64,000 bases of DNA from NCBI RefSeq assembly GCF_000330885.1, contig NC_020059.1, forward strand, positions 2,717,001-2,781,000. Reading direction: 5' to 3'. Shown here in pieces: positions 8,396 through 16,855 of this stretch (position 1 is its first letter; each line of letters begins with the position of its first letter). The translations under genes and the position numbers were made by a program. Origin of the DNA: Rhizobium tropici CIAT 899. Lineage in GTDB: Bacteria; Pseudomonadota; Alphaproteobacteria; Rhizobiales; Rhizobiaceae. The notes below the pieces were generated by a model. It was not told where the DNA came from. It made no database searches and was given only the letters and a program-made list of their open reading frames with translations.

Positions 8396-9391
8396 ATGAT
8401 ATTTCAAAGCAGTTCGCGTCTTTACGCTGCTGTTTCCTCCCTGTTGTGGCCAGCCATCCTATGCGCTGGACTAACGGGAGCCTATTTCGCCTTCCGGTCG
8501 GATATGCATCTTCTCTGGTTCAATGTCGTCTATCTTTCGACGGTAGCCATCATCGCCCTCTTCGAGCGGCTGATGCCTTACGAGAAGACTTGGCAGAAGC
8601 GCGATGGCGAGACCTTCAACGATATCGCCCACACGCTGCTGACCAAGGGTGGTGTGCAGATCGCCGCCGCGATCGGCACCTCCTTTCCGATGGCGGTTGC
8701 GACCGTCGCGCAGCCCGCGCTCAGCTACCATTCTCACTTCTGGCCGGATCAATGGCCTATGGCGTTCCAGGTGGTGCTCGGCCTCGTTATCGCCGAGTTC
8801 GGCCTCTATATGGCGCATCGCCTGGCGCATGAGCATCTGTCGCTCTGGCGCTTCCATGCCCTTCACCACAGCGTCGGGCGCCTTTGGGTCATCAACACCG
8901 GCCGTTTCCACTTCATCGATACGCTCTTCAAGATCGCGCTCGGCCAGATCCCGCTTTATTTGCTCGGTGCGCCGTTGCCGGTCTTCCTCTGGATCGGCGC
9001 GGTCACGGCCTTCATTGGCCTCTTGACGCATTGCAATGTCGACATGCGCACCGGCCCGCTCGATCTCATATTCTCGACTCCCCGCCTGCATCGCTGGCAT
9101 CATTCCAAGGTGCTTGCCGAAGGCAATACGAATTATGGGGAAAACCTCGTGATCTGGGATCAGCTTCTCGGCACCTTCCATAACCCGCCGCGCCCCTCCT
9201 CCACGGATATCGGCATCACCGGCAAGGTCGCCAAGGGCTTCCTCGCCCAGCTTGCGCAGCCCTTCTCCAGGAAAGGCCGCAAGGAGATCATCGGCAAGAA
9301 GCCGAAGGAATTGATCCTTCAGGAAGAACAGGCCGCAAAGGCCGCTGCGGCAAGGCGGAACGCCAACGCTAAAATCCGCAAATCAGGCTAG
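8396..9391 (+). CDS. sterol desaturase / fatty acid hydroxylase family protein
   Basis: A 331-residue membrane enzyme. The start at 8396 follows gagga and leads straight into the first hydrophobic segments; an in-frame start at 8258 would add a poor N-terminus. Di-iron histidine boxes are present: HRLAHE, FHALHHS, then HCNVD and HRWHHS. Four or so membrane segments surround them. The family hydroxylates or desaturates lipids with oxygen. A Lys/Ala-rich cytoplasmic tail of about 60 residues follows the catalytic part. The substrate is unknown. Confidence 0.85.
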   Translation: MIFQSSSRLYAAVSSLLWPAILCAGLTGAYFAFRSDMHLLWFNVVYLSTVAIIALFERLMPYEKTWQKRDGETFNDIAHTLLTKGGVQIAAAIGTSFPMAVATVAQPALSYHSHFWPDQWPMAFQVVLGLVIAEFGLYMAHRLAHEHLSLWRFHALHHSVGRLWVINTGRFHFIDTLFKIALGQIPLYLLGAPLPVFLWIGAVTAFIGLLTHCNVDMRTGPLDLIFSTPRLHRWHHSKVLAEGNTNYGENLVIWDQLLGTFHNPPRPSSTDIGITGKVAKGFLAQLAQPFSRKGRKEIIGKKPKELILQEEQAAKAAAARRNANAKIRKSG

Positions 9392-9616
9392 GATCGCTTT
9401 CGATAAACGTGCCAATCGCGCGGCGCGCCGACGGGTGCGTTTACGGGCGCGTGGCCATGGATAGAAACATCGCGAAAATTTGCAGCCTGACAATTCACCT
9501 ATTTCCGTTTCAAACCGAGAAAATATTGTCATTTAACGTGTATTGAAAAAGGCAGCCTAGGGGTCTACCTAGGTCCCTTCAGCGGTTTTAGACGAAAGAT
9601 TAGGAAAATCATTGAG

Positions 9617-12600
9617 ATGGAAGGGAGGTTTACAACAGAATACCTCAAGCAACTTCACAGAATATTTTTCGTTTCCAGAGAAATAGACCGTCTTGAGCGA
9701 GAATTCATCAAGCAGGGCATAGCACATTTCCATGTTTCCGGCGCCGGACACGAGTCCACGGCGCTTCTCAACGAATTCCTTCAGGACGACGACTGGCTGC
9801 ATCTGCATTATCGCGACAAAGCCCTGATGCTGGCGCGCGGCATGCCCATTCGTGAGTTCTTCTCCAGCCTGCTTGCGACAGCCAATTCCCATTCCGCCGG
9901 CCGGCAGATGAGCGCGCATCTTTCCTCCCGCGCCCTCAATATCACATCGATCGTCGGACCAGTCGGCAACAATGCTCTGCATGCCGTCGGCGTCGCAGCA
10001 TCCCTGAAGCACAAGCCGGGAATGCCGATCGCCATCTGTTGCGCCGGCGACGGCACCACGCAGCAGGGCGAATTCCTCGAAGCCGTCGCCGAAGCCGTGC
10101 GCAGCCAATATCCTGTCGTCTTCGTCATCGAGGACAACAGCTTCTCCATCTCGACACGCACCGGCAAGCAGACCTTCTTCGACCTGCCTACCGGCCCCGC
10201 CTCCTCTTTCTACGGCATAGATATCATCCGCACGGATGGCGACGATCTCGCCGCATCGCGCGACGCCTTCCACAAGGCCGTGCGCCATAGCCGCAACAAC
10301 CGCACGCCCAGCATCGTGCTTTTGAACGTCGAGCGCCTTTCCGATCATACCAACGCCGACGATCAGAAGACCTACCGCACCCTGCTCGAAATCGAGGCAG
10401 GCTCTTCGCGCGATCCGCTGCCGAACCTGCGGGCAATGCTGCACAAAGCCGGTGTCGACGCCGATGCGCTGCAGAAGATCGAACAGGAACTGATTGCGGA
10501 AGTGCAAGCGGAAGCCGCCCTTGCCCGCAAGGAAGACGCTCCGAAGGTGGAGCCGGAAGCCAAGACTCCCTACCCCGCATCGTTCAATGGCAAGGCGGAA
10601 TATCGCGGCAACGAGAACGCATCGACACTGACGATGCGCGAGGCGCTGAATGTCGTTCTCGACAAGCAGCTGGCCGCAAATCCCGAGGTCGTCCTGTTCG
10701 GCCAGGATATCGAGGATCCGAAGGGCGACGTTTTCGGCGTCACTCGCGGCCTCAGCACGAAATATCCCGACCGCGTGCGCAACGCCGCCCTCACCGAATC
10801 GACAATCGTCGGCACCGCCGTCGGCCGCGCATTGGCCGGCCAGCGCCCTGTCGCCTTCCTGCAGTTCGCAGATTTCCTGCCGCTTGCCTATAACCAGATC
10901 GTCTCGGAAATGGGCAGCATGTTCTGGCGCAGCAATGGCGCCTGGGAAGCACCCGTCATCCTGATGGTGAGCTGCGGCGGCTACAAGCCCGGTCTCGGCC
11001 CCTTCCACGCCCAGAGCTTCGAGGGAATGCTGGCGCATACGCCCGGTATCGATGTCGTCATGCCCTCCAGCGCCGGGGATGCCGCCGGTCTGCTGAATGC
11101 CGCCTTCGAGTCGCGACGTCCGACGGTCTTCCTCTATCCGAAGGCCGTGCTCAACAATTCCGACGGCCGTACCTCCGAGGATCTGCACAAGCATTTCGTC
11201 CATCCCGGCCTGTCGCGCCATGTTACCCGCGGTCGCGACATTACCCTCGTCAGCTACGGCAACACCGTTTCGCTCTGCGCCAATGCCGCCAGCGCTTTCG
11301 AGGCTCAGGGCTTCTCCGTCGAGGTGATCGATCTGCGCTCGATCTCGCCCTGGGACGAGAAGGAAGTGCTGGCGAGCGCGCGGCGCACCCGCCGCCTGAT
11401 CGTCGTGCATGAAGACAATCGTACCGTCGGCATGGGCGCGGAAATCATCGCGACCGTCACCGAAAAGACCGATGTCCCGGTCGTCGTGCGCAGGCTCGCC
11501 CGCTCGGACGCTCACATTCCCTTCAATTTCCGCAATCAGCTCGAGACCCTGCCGTCTTATCGCAAGCTGGTGGACCTGATGGCAGAGGTTCTCGAATGCG
11601 AGGTAACCTGGCACGAAGAGGATGACAGCGGCCCGACGGCAGCGATCAAGGCGATCGGCTCCGGCCCCGCCGACGAGAACGTCCTCGTGACCGATATGCT
11701 CGTGAAGCCCGGCGACAAGATCGAAGTCGGCCAGCTGGTGGCCGTCGTCGAGGCGACGAAAGCCTCGGTCGAGATCTGCGCCAATATCGGCGGCGTCGTG
11801 CAGGAAGTCTTCGCCAAGGTCGGCGACCAGATCGCGACCGACAGTCCGCTGCTGACCGTCGACGCCAATCGCGATCTGAGCGAGCAGAACTTCGCGCTCG
11901 CCTCTGAAATCCAAAACAAATTCGTGCTGCGGCGCTTGAAGTCGCATGTCATCCCGGCGCTGCGCCGCCATACCGGCAGCTTCTCGGAAGTCGTCATCAA
12001 TGGCATTGGCATCGCGACCGGCGCCCGCCGCGTCACCAACGAAGAAATCATCCACAATTGGCCGAACCGCCGGGCCGACGAAATCCTCGCGCTGACGGGC
12101 ATCAAGAGCCGCTTCTGGATCGGACCGGACGAAGGCACGTTGAGCCTTGCCACGAAGGCCGCGCGCGATCTCCTCAAGCAGAACAAGATGTCGATCCACG
12201 ATGTCGATCTGGTGATCGCCGCCACCGGCACGCCCGACATCGCCACGCCGTCGCTCGCAAGCCGCGTGGCGGTTGCCGTCGCCGAAGACGGCGTGCGGCC
12301 TTCGCTGGCGGCCTATGACATGGGTGCGGCCTGCTCCGGCTATCTCTACGCGCTGCAGCAAGCCTATGATTTCATTGCCCAGCAGAACGACGCCAAGGTG
12401 CTCATTATCACCTCGGAAGTCTTGTCGCCGCTGCTCGACATGAATGATTTCTCCACCGCGATCCTCTTCGGCGACGCCGCGACCGCCAGCCTCGTGACCA
12501 GCCGCGATATGGCGCGCAATCCGCTCTTCACCGCAAGCCGTCCGATCGTCAGCGGCCGTCCGGAGCCGGGCGACCTGCTCTATGTTCCGCTGCCGGACGA

Positions 12601-12940
12601 TGGCGTCATTGCCATGAACGGCCGCTCGGTCTTCACCGAAGCCGTACATTCGATGACCCGCTCGATTGAAAACGCCTGTGTCGATGCCGGCATCGAGCTT
12701 GCCAACCTCGATCTTCTGGTGCCGCACCAGGCCAACCAGCGCATCATCGATACGATCGCCAAGCGCAGCGGCCGCCCGGCCCTCAGCGTCATTGAAACCT
12801 ATGGCAACACCAGCTCGTCAAGCATTCCGCTCGCCATGCTGCATGTCGCCAATGAGCGCTCCGAGCCACTCAACCTCGGTCTCGTGGCCTTCGGTGGCGG
12901 CATGACGGCAGGCGCTGCAATCGTACGAACGGTGAAGTAG
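9617..12940 (+). CDS. fusion: 2-oxoacid dehydrogenase E1 alpha + E1 beta + lipoyl domain + KAS III
   Basis: One uninterrupted 1107-residue frame with four modules. Residues 1-320 are an E1 alpha subunit with the thiamine diphosphate motif GDG at 144-146 ending at N174. Residues 335-660 are an E1 beta subunit (transketolase-type, TLTMREALN onward). Residues 685-750 form a lipoyl/biotinyl domain with the candidate lipoyl lysine K715 in VEATKASVEI. Residues 790-1107 are a ketoacyl-ACP synthase III with the triad C906 (GAACSG), H1037 (PHQAN) and N1064 (YGNTSSSS). No E2 acyltransferase core or E3 is present. I infer that a 2-oxoacid is decarboxylated, the acyl group passed to the lipoyl arm, then used as a ketosynthase primer. 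A site, aggaaa, precedes the ATG. Confidence 0.9.
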   Translation: MEGRFTTEYLKQLHRIFFVSREIDRLEREFIKQGIAHFHVSGAGHESTALLNEFLQDDDWLHLHYRDKALMLARGMPIREFFSSLLATANSHSAGRQMSAHLSSRALNITSIVGPVGNNALHAVGVAASLKHKPGMPIAICCAGDGTTQQGEFLEAVAEAVRSQYPVVFVIEDNSFSISTRTGKQTFFDLPTGPASSFYGIDIIRTDGDDLAASRDAFHKAVRHSRNNRTPSIVLLNVERLSDHTNADDQKTYRTLLEIEAGSSRDPLPNLRAMLHKAGVDADALQKIEQELIAEVQAEAALARKEDAPKVEPEAKTPYPASFNGKAEYRGNENASTLTMREALNVVLDKQLAANPEVVLFGQDIEDPKGDVFGVTRGLSTKYPDRVRNAALTESTIVGTAVGRALAGQRPVAFLQFADFLPLAYNQIVSEMGSMFWRSNGAWEAPVILMVSCGGYKPGLGPFHAQSFEGMLAHTPGIDVVMPSSAGDAAGLLNAAFESRRPTVFLYPKAVLNNSDGRTSEDLHKHFVHPGLSRHVTRGRDITLVSYGNTVSLCANAASAFEAQGFSVEVIDLRSISPWDEKEVLASARRTRRLIVVHEDNRTVGMGAEIIATVTEKTDVPVVVRRLARSDAHIPFNFRNQLETLPSYRKLVDLMAEVLECEVTWHEEDDSGPTAAIKAIGSGPADENVLVTDMLVKPGDKIEVGQLVAVVEATKASVEICANIGGVVQEVFAKVGDQIATDSPLLTVDANRDLSEQNFALASEIQNKFVLRRLKSHVIPALRRHTGSFSEVVINGIGIATGARRVTNEEIIHNWPNRRADEILALTGIKSRFWIGPDEGTLSLATKAARDLLKQNKMSIHDVDLVIAATGTPDIATPSLASRVAVAVAEDGVRPSLAAYDMGAACSGYLYALQQAYDFIAQQNDAKVLIITSEVLSPLLDMNDFSTAILFGDAATASLVTSRDMARNPLFTASRPIVSGRPEPGDLLYVPLPDDGVIAMNGRSVFTEAVHSMTRSIENACVDAGIELANLDLLVPHQANQRIIDTIAKRSGRPALSVIETYGNTSSSSIPLAMLHVANERSEPLNLGLVAFGGGMTAGAAIVRTVK

Positions 12941-12993
12941 GCAGGGTTCACTCTCTGGACCCCTCCCTGCGGCTGCGCGTGACTGAATAAAAC

Positions 12994-13028
12994 AAAACCC
13001 CGGCCTCCCTCAGAGAGACCGGGGTTTA
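12994..13028 (-). terminator. terminator between the fusion gene and the LpxO-like gene
   Basis: Arms 12995-13003 (aaaccccgg) and 13019-13027 pair perfectly. On the minus strand the stem is followed by TTTTGTTTTATT, a good intrinsic terminator for the LpxO-like gene. On the plus strand the T-run is only three bases, so it is weaker for the fusion gene. Confidence 0.85.
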
Positions 13029-13050
13029 TGAAGCTAACCAGTCGATGCGA

Positions 13051-13896
13051 TCAGGGCTTCGGGCGGTTTCTGAACGCCTCGGCTTCGGCGTAGAACTTCT
13101 TTTCCCATTCCTTGTGATTATCGAGACCTTCCTTGATGAAGGGCGTGAAGATCGCCAGGTTCATCAAGGCCCAGTTGACGAAACGGGCCGGGGATTTCAG
13201 CGGTTTGACGAAATCGACGAAAAGCACCACGCGGGTCTTGTCGGTGTGGTTCCAGGCTTCGTGCTCATAGGCGTCGTCGAAAATCAGCGCCTTGCCTTCC
13301 TGCCAGTGGCAAACCTGATTGTCGACGCGGATGGCAAGCTTGTCATTCGGCTCCGGCACGATGAGGCCGAGATGCAGGCGCAGCACGCCATTATAGGGGC
13401 CGCGATGCGCGGGAAGATGCTTGCCCGGCTCGAAGATCGAGAACATCGCCGTCGTCAGCCCCGGAATCTTCTGCACGGCCGCCCAGGTATTCGGGCACGC
13501 CTTGATGTTCTGCTCGGATTTCACGCCGAAACCGAGGAGGAAGAAGGTCTTCCAGCGGGTGTCGGTGGAAATGGTCTTCACGTCGGTGGAGATGTCCTGG
13601 AAAGTCGGCAGCTCGCTCTGGCGCAGCAGAACCTTTTCGAGCTCGGCGCGGATGGCCGGATAATCTTTCTCGATCTCGGCCGCCCAGGGGAAAGTCGCGG
13701 TGTCATAGACCGGCGGATTGCCGAGCTTGGCATATTTCAGATTGAGGCTTTCGGCCCAGGCAACGATGCTCATGAAGAAGCGCGTCATGGCGCTCGGGCG
13801 ATCCATCGGCGCGATACCGGCCGTGCCGAAGGTCTGTTCCGGAGCAGGAGATTGGTTGGAAGTGGGAGCAGGTGCGCTCAAGGGACTCTCCGTCAT
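13051..13896 (-). CDS. aspartyl/asparaginyl beta-hydroxylase family protein, LpxO-like
   Basis: A 281-residue Fe(II)/2-oxoglutarate oxygenase. Metal ligands appear in MFSIFEPGKHLPAHRGPYNG and in DDAYEHEAWNHTDKTRVVL, the layout of the Asp/Asn beta-hydroxylase and LpxO group, which 2-hydroxylates acyl chains of lipid A. Hydrophobic stretches near both ends fit membrane association. The start at 13896 (MTESPLS) is preferred; an in-frame ATG at 13950 would add 18 residues, and neither has a strong ribosome-binding site. Lipid A as substrate is inferred from family likeness. Confidence 0.8.
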   Translation of the reverse strand: MTESPLSAPAPTSNQSPAPEQTFGTAGIAPMDRPSAMTRFFMSIVAWAESLNLKYAKLGNPPVYDTATFPWAAEIEKDYPAIRAELEKVLLRQSELPTFQDISTDVKTISTDTRWKTFFLLGFGVKSEQNIKACPNTWAAVQKIPGLTTAMFSIFEPGKHLPAHRGPYNGVLRLHLGLIVPEPNDKLAIRVDNQVCHWQEGKALIFDDAYEHEAWNHTDKTRVVLFVDFVKPLKSPARFVNWALMNLAIFTPFIKEGLDNHKEWEKKFYAEAEAFRNRPKP

Positions 13897-14354
13897 GTCT
13901 GTCTTTTGGGGCGGTGCGGTCCGGGAGGAAGTTGCCCGGGGAATCCGCATGCGAATCCCGGAGCGAGAACAGGCTTGTCATTGGGAATGCTTTGCCGGTG
14001 CTTATCCTGATCGACGCCCGACTCCTTGTGTTATGCGGTGATCTTAATAGGCGATTATATGAGTTGATTAGTCGAATTTCGCAAGAGAGTCCGTTCGCAA
14101 CGAGCGGTGGTTTGCCGTGGAATAAATCTCCGCGATTCTCGAGAGGGATTCACCTCAGAATCGGCAAAAATGCGGCGAAATCTGCCGATCTCCAATCACT
14201 ATGCCGTTTGAGCCTGAATTATTAGCCGGACAATTGCAAGTCCTGCCATCGGAGCGTCGATCGACAGGAAAACGGACAGGCCGAACTAGGCGGTGGCTGG
14301 CATCCATTGGCCGCGCTCCCAGAGGGAGAACGACAACCGCCAGCCGTCCTTGCA
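13897..14354. other. intergenic region upstream of the LpxO-like gene
   Basis: About 458 bp without a convincing gene. A TATAAT hexamer lies on the minus strand at 14054-14059, about 160 bp before the LpxO-like start, in an AT-rich patch, but no clear -35 is seen. Short open frames here (for example 13872-14225 on the plus strand) have no recognisable protein features. I see nothing else. Confidence 0.4.
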
Positions 14355-15722
14355 TCAAACCTCTTCGGCCTTATTGGCATTTCCCCGCCGCTTCTTCACA
14401 CGGTGTTCGCGAATATGGCGAATCGGCGTGTCGGCTGGGATATTATCGGAAGCACTTTTGGCGATGCCGAGCCGCTGGGACAGATAGATGCTGGTATGGC
14501 CGCTGCAGATATAGGCAAGGAAGCACGCGACAGCGAGGTAGACCGTGTGCGTCGCGCCGAAGAGCTCGATGCCCATGATCATGCAGGCAAGCGGCGTATT
14601 GGTCGCGCCAGCAAAAACGGCGACAAAGCCCAACGCGGCAAAAAGATCGGCCGGCGCTCCGAAAATGGCGGCAAGCGCATTGCCGAGCGCGGCACCGATG
14701 AAGAACAAGGGCGTCACCTCGCCGCCCTTGAAGCCGGCGCTCAGCGTTACAATGGTGAAGACCGCCTTCCAGAGCCAACTCCAGTAATCGACACGGGCGG
14801 GATCGAAGAAGCCGAGGATCGTCGCATCGTCTGGGTTGGGCGACCAGACGCCAAGCCCGAGATATTGCCGGGTGCCGAGCAGGTAAACGAGACCGATCAG
14901 GACCGCGCTGGCGATGACCGGCCGCAACGGCGCGTAGGCGCAGAACCGTTTGAACGCCGCCGACGCAGCATGCGAGAGCTCGCTGAAGCAACGTGCGGCC
15001 AAGCCGAAGATGACGCCGGCAAGTCCGACCTTGGCGAGCAGCAGCGCATCGAGATGGAAGGTGCTGGCCGGAATGCCGGTGAGATAGCCGATGTGGTAAT
15101 GAATATGCTCGATGCCCCAGGCATGGCAGGTCCAGTCGGCCGCGATTGCCGCAGCGAGGCTCGGGATCAGCGCCTCATATTGCATGCGCCCGATCGTCAG
15201 CACTTCGAGAGCAAAGACGGCGCCAGCGATCGGTGTGCCGAAGACCGCACCGAAGCCGGCGGCAATGCCTGCCATGAGGAGAATGCGGATCTCGCCATGG
15301 CCGAGCCGGGAAACTCTCGCAAAGGCGCTGGCAACGCTGCCGCCAAGCTGCACCGCCGTCCCTTCGCGTCCCGCCGAGCCACCGACCAGATGCGTCAGAA
15401 CCGTCGATACCAGGATGAAGGGCGCCATGCGCAGCGGCACGCCGCCACCGGGTTCATGGATCTGGTCGACGATCAGATTGTTGCCGCCCTCCGAACCCCG
15501 ACCGAAGTGCTGGTAGACCAGCACCATCAGGAAACCGGCAACGGGCATAAGAAAGATCAGCCAGGGATGATCGAAGCGCGCGGCTGTCGCCTTGTCCAGG
15601 CTCCAGAGGAATAGCGCGCAGAGCGAGCCGACGACCACAGCCATCGGCACCACGAGAACGATCCATTTGAACAGGCTGCGGAATTGCTGAAAACGATGAT
15701 GAAAATAGGCGGATACGGACAT
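14355..15722 (-). CDS. CLC-family antiporter, probably fluoride/proton type
   Basis: A 455-residue, about 10-helix membrane protein of the CLC family. The gating-glutamate motif is [14 protein letters not shown] near residues 112-125. The canonical chloride-binding GSGIPE is absent; the matching stretch reads [11 protein letters not shown]. Loss of that serine motif is a trait of the fluoride-exporting CLC branch. A fluoride riboswitch in the leader (15841-15914) strongly supports fluoride export in exchange for protons as the role. The start follows gggagggg. Without the riboswitch I would call it only a chloride-channel family protein. Confidence 0.88.
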
Positions 15723-15806
15723 CAGTTTGCCCCTCCCGCGAAGCCAGCATACGGTCTTCCCGAGACAGTGAATAAGAAACAGTGGGATAACGGTAAGATA
15801 ACAGGC

Positions 15807-15851
15807 ATGACTCTACTCCTTCGCCTTTCAGGCGTATTGAGTAGGAGTCAT
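15807..15851 (-). promoter_or_regulatory. expression platform hairpin of the fluoride riboswitch
   Basis: ATGACTC in the aptamer 3' strand (15845-15851) can pair with GAGTCAT at 15807-15813. The stem extends through TACTC/GAGTA with one bulged C and is capped by a CGCC/GGCG hairpin. This fold excludes the aptamer, so the two probably switch. No T-run follows, so how the switch stops expression is not evident. Confidence 0.65.
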
Positions 15852-15914
15852 CAGCTTCTCTGGAAAAATCAGAGCAGCGGTTCGGCCACCATAGCCCGGC
15901 AGAAATCCATTACC
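15841..15914 (-). ncRNA. fluoride riboswitch (crcB RNA)
   Basis: On the minus strand, GGTAATGGATTTCTGCC starts the aptamer and a small hairpin follows. Then come GAACCGC, a CTCTG/CAGAG stem and the highly conserved 3' strand GCTGATGACTCCTAC. These are the hallmark blocks of the crcB motif, which binds fluoride. The aptamer lies about 118 bases before the CLC start codon. One pseudoknot pair deviates from the usual consensus (GGATT instead of GGAGT). Confidence 0.88.
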
Positions 15915-15966
15915 GTTGTATTTTCCATACAGAAACAGGCCCGCGGCTGTCAACGGGCAGCAGCCG

Positions 15967-16797
15967 TCACACCGCCCGGGCAATCATCTCGATCGGCGCA
16001 AGCAGGCCGCCCTCGACCGACACGTTGACGTTGCTCATGCGCTCGCCGGCCCGCGGTCCCATCAGCGTACGGACACCCTGGTCTCGCACCTCGCCCGCCG
16101 CAGCGGCCCTGGCGCGCGCTTCATGCGCCAGCCGGATTACGAGAGCACTGCGGTCCTGCTCAAGCTCAACCGTGAAGCCGGCTTCGGCGAGCAGATGGCG
16201 ATAGACATCGGGGCTGCGGACGAAGCTCGTCTCCTGCTCCATAGCCCAGGGCATGGGAAAGGGGAGCGTGCCGTCACGCATCTGCATGATTTCATAGAGA
16301 CCGAAACGGCCGCCCGGCTTGAGAATGCGCCTGACCTCGGAAAACAGCCTCGCCTTGTCCTCTATATTCATGCCAACGTGAATGAGCGTCGCCCGATCGA
16401 AACTGCCGCTCTCGAAGGGCAATGCCAAGGCGCTGCCCTGCCGGAAGGCGACTTGGTCCGCCAGACCACAGCGAACCGTCAGCGAATTAGCGACCTGAAC
16501 GAATTCTTCGGTGAGATCGACGCCCGACACGATGCATCCGTAAGAGTCTGCAAAATGGCGGGCAGGCCCGCCGAGCCCGGAGCCGATATCGGCGAGGCGC
16601 AGGCCGGCGGAAAGATCCAGATCCCTCGCGAAATCCACCGTCGCCGCGTGTCGCCCGAGATGGAATTCATCGATATCAGCCAGATCGCGGATGCGAAGAT
16701 TGTCGATATCCTTGCCGTCGGCCGCAAGCGTTTGCAGGATCGCCGTTTCCAGCGATCCGTGCGTATAGTGGCTGGCCACTTTTTCCTCGGTAGACAT
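15967..16797 (-). CDS. class I SAM-dependent methyltransferase
   Basis: A 276-residue enzyme with the SAM-binding glycine motif ADIGSGLGGPARHFA near residue 69, an acidic end to strand 2 (SGVDLTEEF) and post-motif IHVGMNIEDK. The DIGSGLGGPAR form and overall length resemble glycine/sarcosine/dimethylglycine and small-molecule N- or C-methyltransferases. The gene ends just upstream of the fluoride riboswitch on the same strand and begins 58 bp after thuB, so it may be the last gene of that transcript. Substrate unknown. Confidence 0.8.
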   Translation of the reverse strand: MSTEEKVASHYTHGSLETAILQTLAADGKDIDNLRIRDLADIDEFHLGRHAATVDFARDLDLSAGLRLADIGSGLGGPARHFADSYGCIVSGVDLTEEFVQVANSLTVRCGLADQVAFRQGSALALPFESGSFDRATLIHVGMNIEDKARLFSEVRRILKPGGRFGLYEIMQMRDGTLPFPMPWAMEQETSFVRSPDVYRHLLAEAGFTVELEQDRSALVIRLAHEARARAAAAGEVRDQGVRTLMGPRAGERMSNVNVSVEGGLLAPIEMIARAV

Positions 16798-16855
16798 GCA
16801 TGCACTCCCAAGGCTTGGCCCGAAGATGGTCTATTGCATATAAAGTACTACAGCA

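Noticed and set aside
9569..12727. 1052-residue open frame on the minus strand
   Set aside because: It lies wholly opposite the E1-lipoyl-KAS III gene, reads as low-complexity Arg/Gly/Asp/Ala-rich sequence without domains, and is a typical antisense shadow in GC-rich DNA.
13872..14225. 117-residue plus-strand frame upstream of the LpxO-like gene
   Set aside because: It partly overlaps the start of the LpxO-like gene on the other strand, has no ribosome site and no protein features.
14307..15614. 435-residue plus-strand frame
   Set aside because: Antisense to the CLC gene; highly charged and without domains.
15723..15800. Intrinsic terminator in the CLC leader
   Set aside because: No stem followed by a T-run was found between the riboswitch hairpin and the CLC start.
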